Shown: positions 1 to 12,400 of the stretch, piece after piece
How the letters are laid out: each line of letters begins with the position of its first letter
How positions within the stretch are numbered: position 1 is the first letter of the stretch
From: Serripes groenlandicus
Taxonomy: Eukaryota; Mollusca; Bivalvia; Cardiida; Cardiidae
Direction of reading: 5' to 3'
Assembly (NCBI GenBank): GCA_031761405.1
Contig: JASEVX010000017.1
Location: 8,562,798-8,626,797 of the forward strand
Length of the DNA stretch: 64,000 nt
Notes under the pieces: generated by a model
What the model was told of the DNA's origin: nothing
The model's database searches: none
The model's input: the letters and a program-made list of their open reading frames with translations, nothing else
Program-made: the position numbers and the translations under genes

Positions 1-187
1 ACTGCTCTCCATCCAATGCACACAACATTTCATAAAAATGCATATCTTCAGTCACGTTCTTTTGTTTTCCATCTATCACCCTTTAGTTCTTTTGTATTCC
101 TTTAGTTTAATGGTATGCGATTAATGATATATTTTATTCTCCCCCATTATGAGGTAGTCTGAAATGGTGTCTTATTTTTCTGTTTAG

Positions 188-451
188 GTGCCCTTTCCTA
201 TGCAGAACTCGGGACAATGATAACAAAGTCAGGAGCCGAGTATGTGTACCTTAAAGAAGCATTTGGTCCCCTTCACCCAACACTCGGACCTATCCCATCG
301 TTCATGTATGCCTGGACGTCGGTGTTGATCCTAAAACCAGCGTTATTTGGAGTGGTGGCGATGAGTTTTGCGCTGTATACAGTGGAACCATTCTATGGTC
401 CATGTGGTCCTGGTGATACAGCTGTGAAGCTTGTGTCTATCCTCTGTTTAT
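188..451 (+). CDS. SLC7A9: SLC7A9-like exon a (TM2-TM4 start)
   Basis: Acceptor AG at 186-187, donor GTGAGT at 452. It enters with two bases completing a Gly codon ([10 protein letters not shown]) and leaves in phase 1. It encodes the [17 protein letters not shown] segment, a hydrophobic TM3 stretch and the heavy-chain Cys. Confidence 0.93.
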
Positions 452-3400
452 GTGAGTGTCTTGAAGTAATTCTTCAATTAACCCTTTCCCACATACAGCA
501 ATTCTGCAGCAGACAACTTTGAAAACATATTGTCAAAAACATGAAAAATCTCCATAAGTGAGAGTTAAAAACATTCTGGCAAAAAGAGAAATTGCTTGTT
601 TTGAGCAATTTCTCCTTTTGTCGCCATGTTTTCAAAAAGCTGTCTGCTGCAGAGACGTCAGAAAGAGTATATGAGGGAAAGGGTTAAGTATTGCAGAATT
701 GGGTCTTGTTGCATCTTTCTTTACATAATTGTTTGTAGGCATAAAACCACTGGGATAAGCCTCTGGTAAGACTGGCACATTGCACAAGCAGCTAGATTGT
801 AAATTGCAAGATGAGGCTCAACTTATTTCATTGTCTTTTCCAATAAGAGCTTAGTTTGATTAACATTGCACATGCGAGCGGTGCAACAGGAAAACCATTA
901 GTAAATCTGCACTGATTGCTAATAAGTCAGAAAAAAATCAGGAAACCTCTGACCAACAGATCACTTAACCCTTTCCCACTTACAACATATCAGACAACTT
1001 TGAAAACATCTTGGCAAAAGTGTGAACATTTTCTGTAAATGTGAGTTTGATTATTGAACAGAGTTGAATATATAGTGAAAAATAGACGAATTGCTCATCA
1101 TGAGCAAATACTCTTTTTGTCACAATGTTTCTAAAAGTCGTCCGCTGCAGAGTCTTCAAAAACGCTTCTGCAAGTGTTAGGGATAAATATCACTTAGTGT
1201 GGATGTGCAAATTATTGTGTTTCAACATTTGTTTTAAATATTATGTTATAAGTTTTCCATTTATTAAAATGTCCTTTCCACACAGCAAGACTCTGTCATT
1301 CCCTTCTTTGAATCTGCCATGGCTGATTCAATTTACTGCAATACATATACTTTAATAAGGTTGTTATTTTGTAGAGCTCATTTACTCATTTTTGTGTGTA
1401 TTTTCAGTTGTTGTCACATTTATCAATGCATGGAGTGTTTCCCTAGCAACCAAAGTACAGAACTTTTTCACTGTGATGAAGTTGATAGCTGTGGCAATCA
1501 TTGTCGCTGGAGGTGCCTACATGATGAGTCAAGGTAAGTGTTATCAGAGGTCCAGATAAGGAGGAGTTTAACCCTTTCCCTCATATAGACACTTTCTGAC
1601 GCCTCTGCAGCAGACAGCTTTTTGAAAACATAGTGACAAAAGAAGAAATTGCACAAAACGTGCAATTTCTCCTTTTGCCACAATGTTTTCCACTTTTTGT
1701 CATAGGTTATCCATTTAATTATGGAGATTTTCTATGTTTTGACAAAATACGTTCAAAGTCATCTGCTGCAGTATTGTCGTATGAGGGAAAGGGATACAGC
1801 TCTCTTACCTACAATATCTCTCATGTAATCCAACCAATTGATTGATCGGGTTCAACGTCGTTTTTAACAATTTCTCAGTTATAGCACGGCGGCCAGTTCA
1901 CCTTATCATGCATTTCCTGGTTTTCTCACACCAGCACTCCACACAACAATCTTCCCAAGCAACTGGCTGCTTTTCCACATAGACTTAGCCCATTGGTGGA
2001 AGACGAATGACGCATGTCGCATTGACTTTTGTCAATCGTCGGAAAGAACGTACAAAACTCCCCTTTTCTAGAGCTATGGTGCTATAGAATTGAATTGTTT
2101 CATAATTGTAACCCTTTACCGCACACATCAAATCTGCAGCAGATGACTTTGAAAAAATATAAGCAAAAATGTGAATAATCTTTATTAGTCGCCGGGCAGA
2201 AGCCTGCGACTTCTATTTTTAATAGGTTTTCGGAAATCACATGGGAGGGGGGATTATTATTAGAAAGAAACACATTTAGATGTCTTGAACATATTACAAT
2301 TGTGTTTGTTTAAAAACAATAAGTAATGACACATCTAAAATGAAATAAATATTCCGATGTTTTAGGTATTTTCCGTTTCTTTATTTTGACTCGCATTTAT
2401 GTTTTGTTGTTTTATTTACGAAGACAAAACAGTCCCTATTAGCTAGACTGGTATACTTTATTTTACACTATACTACATGAACTCAAAAGGCGATAACTAC
2501 AAACCTTTACGTCGCAGTCTAATTTGTTTACATACGCGCACCTGCTTGAAGCGTGACTCGCGAATACCAACTGCGTAGATCAATCTCCTTTGCAGAGAGC
2601 CGTCTCTTTACACTCACTTACAAATAGTAAATCGTAGGTGATTTAAAATGTTTATTTGGTTCGAAACAAATGAAGAAAAGAACAAACCGAGATAAAAACT
2701 AGTTTTAATAGAAAAATTACTTTGAACGAACACTCTCTGCCTATAAAGAGAGTTTCAAGAACGACACCTCTGCGAATAAGAAAGAATCGGGTCTTTCGTA
2801 CAGAATTATTTCGTCCTTGACAATTTTAAATGTGTCATTTAATTCCCTAAATGCATATTGCTTCCGATATGCATATTGTTATGCATCATTGACACAAGGG
2901 CGCTCATCATAATCTAATTTTAAAACATGAGTAGTTTGTTATTTTCATTATAAAAAAGGAAGGAAATAATTAAAATAAATTAACATGTTGTAGGGCTCAG
3001 TTTATGTTCAATATTTAAGTTTAAATTATACAACAATTTCAATGAGATTTAACTGTTTAGTTGATATTATATTTCGAAGGTGGTCTAATTTATAAATATT
3101 GGACTACATTTCAACATATAAAGTATGATATAATTAGGATGCCAAGCTTATATCATTTTGAGAAAAAGAGAAAACTCATGTCTTCAGCGATTTAACTCAT
3201 TGTTTTAAAAGTATATTACTGCAAAGGTGTCCTGTTGACTTTAATAGAGGAACGGTAAAATGATGTGCTATTGCATGCAAATCCTAAGTTGTCTGTTTTG
3301 TGGTTTTATTGAAAAATAATAAAATTCAAATATTCTGACAAACATCTTGAAAAGTGTATGTGGAATTCACAAATCTTATAATTATTCCTTAATGAAAGCA

Positions 3401-6400
3401 CTGTATACATACTAAGACTAATTGGCAAGATTTCTCATTTCCATTACTGTTTATGATCAATAATTTGTTGGTTGTGTGTATAGTCAACCTACTTTGGAAT
3501 GGAGATTGATCATAAACAATGAAAGGTTTCAATTATCATTCACTTCGTTGACAAAACAATGCAAGTTATGATACATTTTCACTTGACCCCACCCCTGATG
3601 TTCCAATATGCCCCTCAGTTGATAACTGTTTATTCAACTACTATAATGTTAGTGTTATGCATAACTGCACTATGGATATCCGGCGACATTGATGTATTGC
3701 ATCAACTTTCTCTTGTAAATAATAGTATAATCATTGATTAATGTTGAAAACACTGGCAAAAGGAGAAATTGCTCATTTTGAGCAATTTCTCCTTTTGTCA
3801 AAGTGTTTTCAAAATTCCTCTGCTGCAGAGGCATCAGAAAGCGTATATATGTGGGAAAGGGTTACAGAATTGAATTGTTTCATAATTGTAACCCTTTTCC
3901 ACACACAACAAATCTGAAGCAGACAACTTTGAAAACATTGAGGCAGAACATTGCACATCTCAAAAATAATATGATAAGTAGTGAAAAGAGTTAAAAACAT
4001 TGTGGCAATGAAAGCAATTTCTCCTTTCTATCACAATATTTATATCCAGGGCAACTGATGTAATGACCAAAGTATGACTACAACTCCTTTTAATAATAAA
4101 ATCCTTATTTATGAAGATTTTTCATGTTTTTAGCAAAATATTTTCAAAAGCATCTGCTGCAGATTTGTTGTATGTGGGAAAGGGTTTACCCATTCAAACA
4201 AACAGCAAATCTGCCGCAGATAATTTTTGAAACATCAGGCAAACATGTGGAAAATCTAAAGAAATGAAAGTTAAATCAGCCATGTTTCCTTTGCTACAAT
4301 GTTTTCAAAAACCCTCTAGATCTGGGAAAAGAAATTTTCCATATTTTTGCGGATATGTTTTAAAAATCTGCTGGGTCGATGTGGGTTAGGTTTTGATGTT
4401 AATAAAATTGTGACTGAGAGTCACAAACTAATATTGCATCATTAGATTGCATAGTTGAAACTTTGTTTGGAATGCCATTGTGTAGACTAACAATATTATA
4501 TTTTATTATTTTGTTTCAGGTAATACAGAAAATTTGAAAGTTGAAAACAGTTTTGAAGATACAACATATTCATTATCAATGATAGCACTGGCCTTTTATG
4601 ATGGTCTTTGGGCCTATGATGGCTGGTGAGTAGAATAACATTTAATATAACCCTTTCCCACATACAACTTCTGCAAACAAATGTGATAAATCTGTTAATG
4701 ATTAATTGGGGTTTAACGCCATTCAACAATTTTTCAGTCACATCACGGTGGCCAGTTCACCTAATCATATGTTTCCTCACACCAGTACTCCACACAACAT
4801 AATTTCAAAGCAACTGGCTGATTTTCCACATAGACTGTTAGCCCCTTGATGAAAGATGAATGACGCTTGTCACAGTGACTTTTGTCAAACGTCGGAAAGA
4901 ATGTTGGCCTCGCTGGTGTTCAAACTCACAACCCCTGGATTGACAGCCCTCGTTGCTAACGACTGAGCTACTGGGACTCGGCATCTGTTTGTGAAAGTAT
5001 AATTATTGAACAAAGTTGAAAACATTGTGAAGAGAGAAAATTTTGCTCATTATGAACAATTTCTCCCTTTGTCACAATGTTTTCGAAAGTCATCAAGACG
5101 TGTCTATATTTGGGATAGGGTAAATTTAACATAGGGTTGGCTGTAATGTTTAGGTCGGACAAAGTTTATAGATGAATTCAAGTTGTTTTATGATATCTGT
5201 TCAAAAACAATGCAACTATTAACCTTTCCAAGGAAGACAGTGGTGCAGAGGTAGAGCATCAGCCTCTCACACCAAAGGTCCCCGGTTCGAATCCTGTGAT
5301 CAGTAGGTTCTGCATTTGGGATTTACCACACAAAAGGCGCGAGTACTTGTTAAGTCTCCAGGAAGCAGACATCGAGCATGATTAATATAAGCTGAAAGCT
5401 TGTTTTGCAATTGATGTAAAATAAATAAGTTTAAACTAACCCTTCCAACATTCAGAAGTATTTTGACACATCTGCAGTAAATTTTTGTTATAAACAAAGT
5501 TACAAAAATAGAAATTATTCCTTCTTTTTGTCACAATTTGTTCTACTCTTTTCAACAACTCTTCCTTCATTTATAGAGATTTGCCCTGTTTTTGCCTAGA
5601 TGTTTTTAAAGTTGATTGCTGACAATTTGTTTTATGAGGGAGAGTTTTTTCCACATTGTCATTTCAAAAGGATACGACTAAACAGAACAATGTCTCTAAC
5701 ATGCTCCTTAACCCTTTCCATCATATGGACGCTTTCTGACGCCTCTGTAGCAGACAGCTTTTTGAAAACATATTGACAAAAGGAGAAATTGCTCGAAACA
5801 AGCAATTTCTCATTTTGCCACAATGTTTTCCACTTTTAGTCATAGGTTATCTTTTCAATTATAGAGATTTTCTATTTTTTGAAAAAGTATGTTCAAAGTC
5901 GTCTGCTGAAGAATTGTAGTATGAGGGTTAAAGACTTTTGGGTAGCATAAAGTTACCCAGTTGTCTGTTTTGGCATTTTTGAGCATCAATCTGTACCTCT
6001 TAACCCTTTCCCTCATATAGATGCTTTCTGACGCCTCTGCAGCAGAAGGCTTTTTTGAAAACATAGCGACAAAAGAAGAAATTGCTCAAAACGAGTAATT
6101 TCTCCTTTTGCCACAATGTTTTCCACTTTTAGGCATAGGTTTATCCATTCAATTATAGAGATTTTCTATTTTTTGGCAAAATATGTTCAAAGACGTCTGC
6201 TGCAGAATTGTCGTATGAGGGAAAGGGTTATGGCAGTTTTGTTTACACTCTGTAATGGAAATCGTAGAAACTTTTATGCGACGATTGGGTACATTTGATA
6301 TTTCAAAAAACCTACAGGGAGTACCAACTGATTTACCTGTTTCGTTTCAGGAACAATCTAAACTATATTACTGAAGAAATCAAAAATCCATTCAAGTAAG

Positions 6401-9400
6401 TGAAACATGTTTTGATTAATTCATTCCTACATACAGACACATTTTGAAGCATCTACACAGTAAGCAACTTTTGAAAATGTCTCCTAAACTATTTTCAAAG
6501 TTGTCTGCTGTAGCTTTGTTGTATGTGTGAATGGGCTATGATTGAGATTATGTGTTTTTATAAACATGATTAAATTGAGAGCTAAGGGCATTTGTGGGAG
6601 ACAGGGTTGCAGTGGTAGAGCGTTCAAAAAGCTGTCTGCTGCAGAGACATCAGAAAGCGTCTATATGAAGGAAAAAGGTTAATGTAACCTTTGTCATAGC
6701 TATATCCAATGACCTGAGGACTTTCGTATATGTGGTTGGATATCACTGACTGTCGGAAAGTAAGGATATGTGGTTGGATATCACTGACTGTCGGAAAGTA
6801 AGGATATGTGGTTGGATATCACTGACTGTCGGAAAGTACTGGTTCTTGGTCATTCAGCTTCATTTCTAAAGTTTCTTGTCATACATTTCTTCTGACCAGA
6901 CACAAATCAGATTAGAGAAGCACAGTCACAGATACAACTAGTATCACCTCCAGGCATACTCAAAGAGAGACACCAGGGTCCAATTCCACCAACCTTACTT
7001 ACCGCTAATTAATTAACCTTTTCCCTCATACAGACGCTTTCTGATGCCTCTGCAGCAGACAGCTTTTTGAAAACATAGTGACAAAAGAAGAAATTGCTCA
7101 AAACGAGCAATTCCTCCTTTTGCCACAATGTTTTCTATTTTAAGTCATAGGTTATCCATTCAATTATAGAGATTTTCTATTTTTTGACAAAATATGTTCA
7201 AAGTTGTCTGCTGCAGAATTGTCATATGAGAGAAAGGGTTAAAAGCATATTGCCTCATTTTTGTTTCCCTAGTATTCTGTAAAAGATGAATGGTGGTATG
7301 TATTTATCCCTTTCCCACATACAACAAATCTGCAGCAGACGACTTTGAAAACATTTATACATTAGCCTGAAAAATGTCCATAAAAGATAGCTTAATTGTT
7401 AAATAAAGTAGAAAACATTGTGGCCAAAGGAGAGAGAATCTTGCTCATTATGAGCAATTTCACCTTTGGCCACAATATTTCCAAAAGTCGTCCACAGCTA
7501 AACGGTTAAAGACTATAATTCAGCCAGCCAGTACATGGGAAAAGGACCAAGTTGGCATTAATTTTAAGAACAGTGGAGGTTTAGATAATCATGTCCACCT
7601 ACTTGTACCTTATCCCATGCACTGGCGCATATCATAACAATGTGTTATTGTTTAACCCTTTCCCTCATATAGACGCTTTCTGACGCCTCTGCAGTAGACG
7701 GCTTTTTGAAAACATAGTGACAAAAGAAGAAATTGCACAAAACGTGCAATTTCTCCTTTTGCCACAATGTTTTCCACTTTTTGTCATAGGTTATCCATTC
7801 AATTATGGAGATTTTCTATGTTTTGACAAAATATGTTCAAAGTCGTCTGCTGCAGAATTGTCGTATGAGGGAAAGGGTTAATTCATTGATTGATTAATTT
7901 ACATTTTATGTGCTTTCTACTTTTCAGAAATTTGCCAAGATCCATCATGGTGGGGATTCCGTTGGTGACCATATGTTATATTTTAATCAATATCTCATAT
8001 TTCACAGTGATGACTAAATTCGAACTGTTAGAATCTACAGCTGTAGCTACGGTGGGTTATTAACTACTCTCATTCTTTACTTCAGACAGGTTCATTTATG
8101 AAGTCTTAACCCTTTCCCACGTACAGCAAATCTGCATCAGACAACTTTGAAAACATCTAGAAACTCCCTTTAAATGAAAGTACAATAGTTGAATTGAGTT
8201 GAAAAAACATGGTGACTTTGTTCAGTACCTGAGCCAAGTTTTAAAGTCAATTAATTAACAAGAGACTGTTTAACCCTTTCCTACCGACAGCGTCTTTCAA
8301 AACACCTTCGTTAAAAATATTTAATAATGAAAAGTATAATTATTGAATTGAATTGAAAGCGTTGTGTGAAAATGCACTTGCTTGTTGATGACATTTGACA
8401 GAAAGGGTTAATTGTTGACAAAATGGCTCTCATGTTTCCTCAATGTTTTCAATTTGGTAGAGGAGTCCTCCAAGGGCCAGTGGTTAGGTTTTGGGATTAC
8501 GAACAAGGCATCCCGAATGGAGTGCTTTTGGGAAAGGCACTTTTCCTAGCCATATACTGGTTTGTTTACCCAGGGAGCATGAAAAAATGAACTGTCACTG
8601 TGACATAACTGAAATAATGTTGAAAACGTCATAAAACACCAATAAAAAAACAAATCAATTTGTTAGAATTTACAGAAAGCTAGATAATTGAAAAAAAAAA
8701 AAAATTGCTTTTTCACTATGCAAATTGATTTGTTTTTTTTTACACACTTCACCTTTTATTCATTTGACCCTGTCCATAGGAAAAGTTACAAGATGGCATT
8801 TATGAACAGCATAGATCCAGATCCAGATCAGCCTGTGCATCCACACAGTCTGACCAAGATATACACTATTCACATATCACTTCTTGATAGAAGATTCTAC
8901 CAATTTTTGACTGAACAGATGGACTTGTCGATCTGAACCCAAAGGACTAGATAAGGATGAGTAAATAGGTCATGCTTCCATGATATGTCTGTTAACATTC
9001 ATTAACCCTTTCCCTCATATAGACACTATTTGACGCCTCTACAGCAGACAGCTTTTTGAAAACATAGTGACAAAAGAAGAAATTGCTCAAAACGAGCAAT
9101 TTCTCCTTTTGTCACTATGTTTTCCACTGTTAGTCATAGATTATCCATTCAATTATAGAGATTTTCCTATTGTTTGACAAAATACGTTCAAAGTCGTCTG
9201 CTGCAGAATTGTCGTATGAGGGAAAGGGTTAAAACCTGTGTTGTGGATTATCAAAAGAATCCTCTCACTGAGACGCGTCTTTTTAGCACCCACAACATAG
9301 AATTTTGAGGTCAAATAAGAATTTGAGAACATGCAAAACATCCCTAATGTAGAACACTGGGTATAGAATGACAACTTTTATCTCATTTGATATGATTAAT

Positions 9401-12400
9401 CTTTTCAGACGTGGGGTCATCGTGTATTAGGTGCAGCAGCAGTTCTCATTCCTATCTCAGTCTCATTTTCTACATTCGGAGCAGCTAATGGATCTTGTTT
9501 TACAGGGGCCAGGTATATATTAGCATCATTATTTACATATTTATGTATTTACAGTGTTTTCGTTTAGTAATAACTATAATTTTAGAAGCTGCTAATGGGC
9601 TAGCAGTCTATGTGGAATAGCAGCTAATTGGGAGGAATGACTTATGTGGAGTACTGGTGTGAGAAAGCCAGGCTCTACAGTCAAGGAAGATTCTGACAGA
9701 CAAAAGAGATGAACAGCTTATTATGAGCAATATCGCCTTTTGCCACAATGCTTTTAAAAGTCGTCAGCTTCAGAAAGCATCTGCATATGAAAAAGGGTTA
9801 ATATTTAGAAAGAGAAGTGATAACTTTACCCTGTTATTCCCAAGTTGACTATTTTCAAAACTAAATCTAGGGACTAACATTGCGCCATTTCAGTGACATA
9901 TCTTATAATTAAATGTCATTGTTCAATTCTGGGACTACTCCAAATATATGAAGCGCTTGCTGGCTGTTTTGTATATTATCCCACATCAATAAGGGTTTCC
10001 TTTAACCCTTTCCCTCATACGACAATTCTGCAGCAGACGACTTTGAACATATTTTGTCAAAAAATAGAAAATCTCTATAATTGAATGGATAACCAATGAC
10101 TAAAAGTGGAAAACATTGTGGCGAAAGGAGAAATTGCTTGTTTTGAGCAATTTCTTCTTTTTTCACTGTTTTCAAAAAGCCGTCTGCTGCAGAGGCGTCT
10201 ATATGAGGGAAAGGGTTAAAGAGACTTTCTATGATTTTGCGTATATGTTTTCAGAGTCATCTGCTGTAGATTTGTTGTATGTGGGGAAGTGTAAATGACC
10301 ATTTTCTGACTTATACATCAAGTTTGCTATTACAGACAAAGAGTTAAAATAAAGTATTTCTTGGTCACACGAGTCTTGCTATTTTATTGTTTCATTTAGA
10401 TATTTGTTTCTACTTATTTATCAAATTTTGATGAAAAGAGGAATTCTATCAAGAGGAAGGAATAGATGCAAAAGTTTTGGAGATTGATGGAAAAGTGTTG
10501 GAGTGTATTGCCAATATTGTAATAACGATTTTAATTTCAAAATATTTACTATTTACTATTTACAAACATATTCTATCTTTGCAGCACACAACTTATGAAA
10601 ACAAATTGACAAAATTTCTCCTATTGCCACACTTTTTGCAACTCTGTTCAATAATTAAACTTCTATTTATAGAGATTTTCCATATGTTGCCTTGCATGAT
10701 ATTTCAATGTCGTCTAATGCAGATTTGCTGTAAGTGGGAAAGGGGTCAACCCTTTCCAACATACAATAAATCTGCAGCAGGTGACCTTGAAAACATTTAT
10801 TAAAAAAAAATTGGTAACTGAATAAATTAAAGAACAATTAGTGAATAGTGAAATATTGTGGCAAAAGGAGTAATCGATCATTATCCCCAATTTCTACTTT
10901 TGCAACAACGATTTCAAAATCAACTGCTGCAGAGGTGTCATAAAGTGTCTGTATGTGGGAAAAGTTGAAATGTATTATGTATATTTACATCCAGGGTGTT
11001 GTATATAGCAGCACGAGAAGGTCATTTACCAGAAGTATTCTCATATGTTCATGTACGCCAACTTACACCATTGCCATCACTCATGGTCTCAGTAAGTACT
11101 TCTGAATATGTATTTTATTTGTTAGAAGATGATCTATTCTGATCACTCTCTGTCCGTCCTCGTGACCTATAACTTTTAGCTATAAACAACATCTCTTCCT
11201 AAACCACTGGACCAATTTCAATCAAACTCTACATGAATGTTCCTTTGATGGTCTTCTATCACAATTGTTCTAAGATTTAAATTCTATGGAGAACTTTGGT
11301 TGTTGTGGTTTCAGAAAGGCGAGGGGGGGTAATTCCCTATCTATAAAATACTTCTCCTTTGAATCGACTTGTCAGATTCCAATATAATTTAGTAGAAATG
11401 TCTCTTGGGTGACATCTACAAAAATTGTTCAAACCATAATGAATGGTTAATAAGCGTGGTGAGATATTCCATATTTTTGTTACAAAAAATGTCTGCTGCA
11501 GATTTGTTGTATGTGGATTAACATTTAAACCAGTTTAGAATATTGAAAAAAAAAAAATACATGTTATACTTAAGTTATATTTTTAAAAAATGTTAGTCAA
11601 ATTTTTTATTGCAGTAGTACAAATTTTGGCCTATGAGGGTTCCCTGTAGTGAGCGATTGTGATCCCATTTTGTCCATATTCTGTCCGTCGTCAACAATTG
11701 CCTAGTTAACAATCTACAAGCAACATTTTGCATCTTATCTTCATGAAAATTTATCAGAACATACATCTCCATCAAATCTTGACCGAAGTAGGAAGCTGGG
11801 TCATGTGAGGTCAAAAACTAGATGAAAAGGTCAAATTGGAGGCATCATTTTTAACTGGAGCATGTTGAAACTTTCACCTATGAGGCTTTCTTGTGTTAAT
11901 TGATAAAAACCAGTTTAGTGTATTTAAAGAAAACCATGTTTCACTTGTATTTTAACAATTACTTGCTCAAACTTGTATTGCAGTTGTACAGACTATGAGG
12001 CTTAACTGTGTTAATTGATTTAACAGATGTGATTTATTCTTTATCATTTCAGACAATAGTTTCAACATCCATGGTTTTAGTTGGAGAAATATTTCAACTG
12101 ATAGATTTCTTCAGTTTTGCTGCGTGGTTTTTCTATGGTTTGACTATGCTGGCCTTAATAGTTATGCGATATACTCAACCAAATAGGCGACGGCCATATA
12201 AGGTATGATATTATGTCTCCTTTATTTTGAAAAGTGAAATTTGGAGCTCGAGTTAAAAAGATAACGCGAAGAACTGTTCAGCTCTGTGACAACCATATAA
12301 CCCTTTCCCATATATAGACACATTTCGATGCCTTTGGAGCGGACATCTTTTGAAAACTTACTCATGTGTGTCCATGCTTTTTCGCACCACTACTCCACAC

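Noticed and set aside
1498..1683. ORFs reading like [15 protein letters not shown] and similar, repeated at about 15476, 17679 and 27673
   Set aside because: They are translations of the TTAA MITE, present in every copy and in both orientations, without splice or start context.
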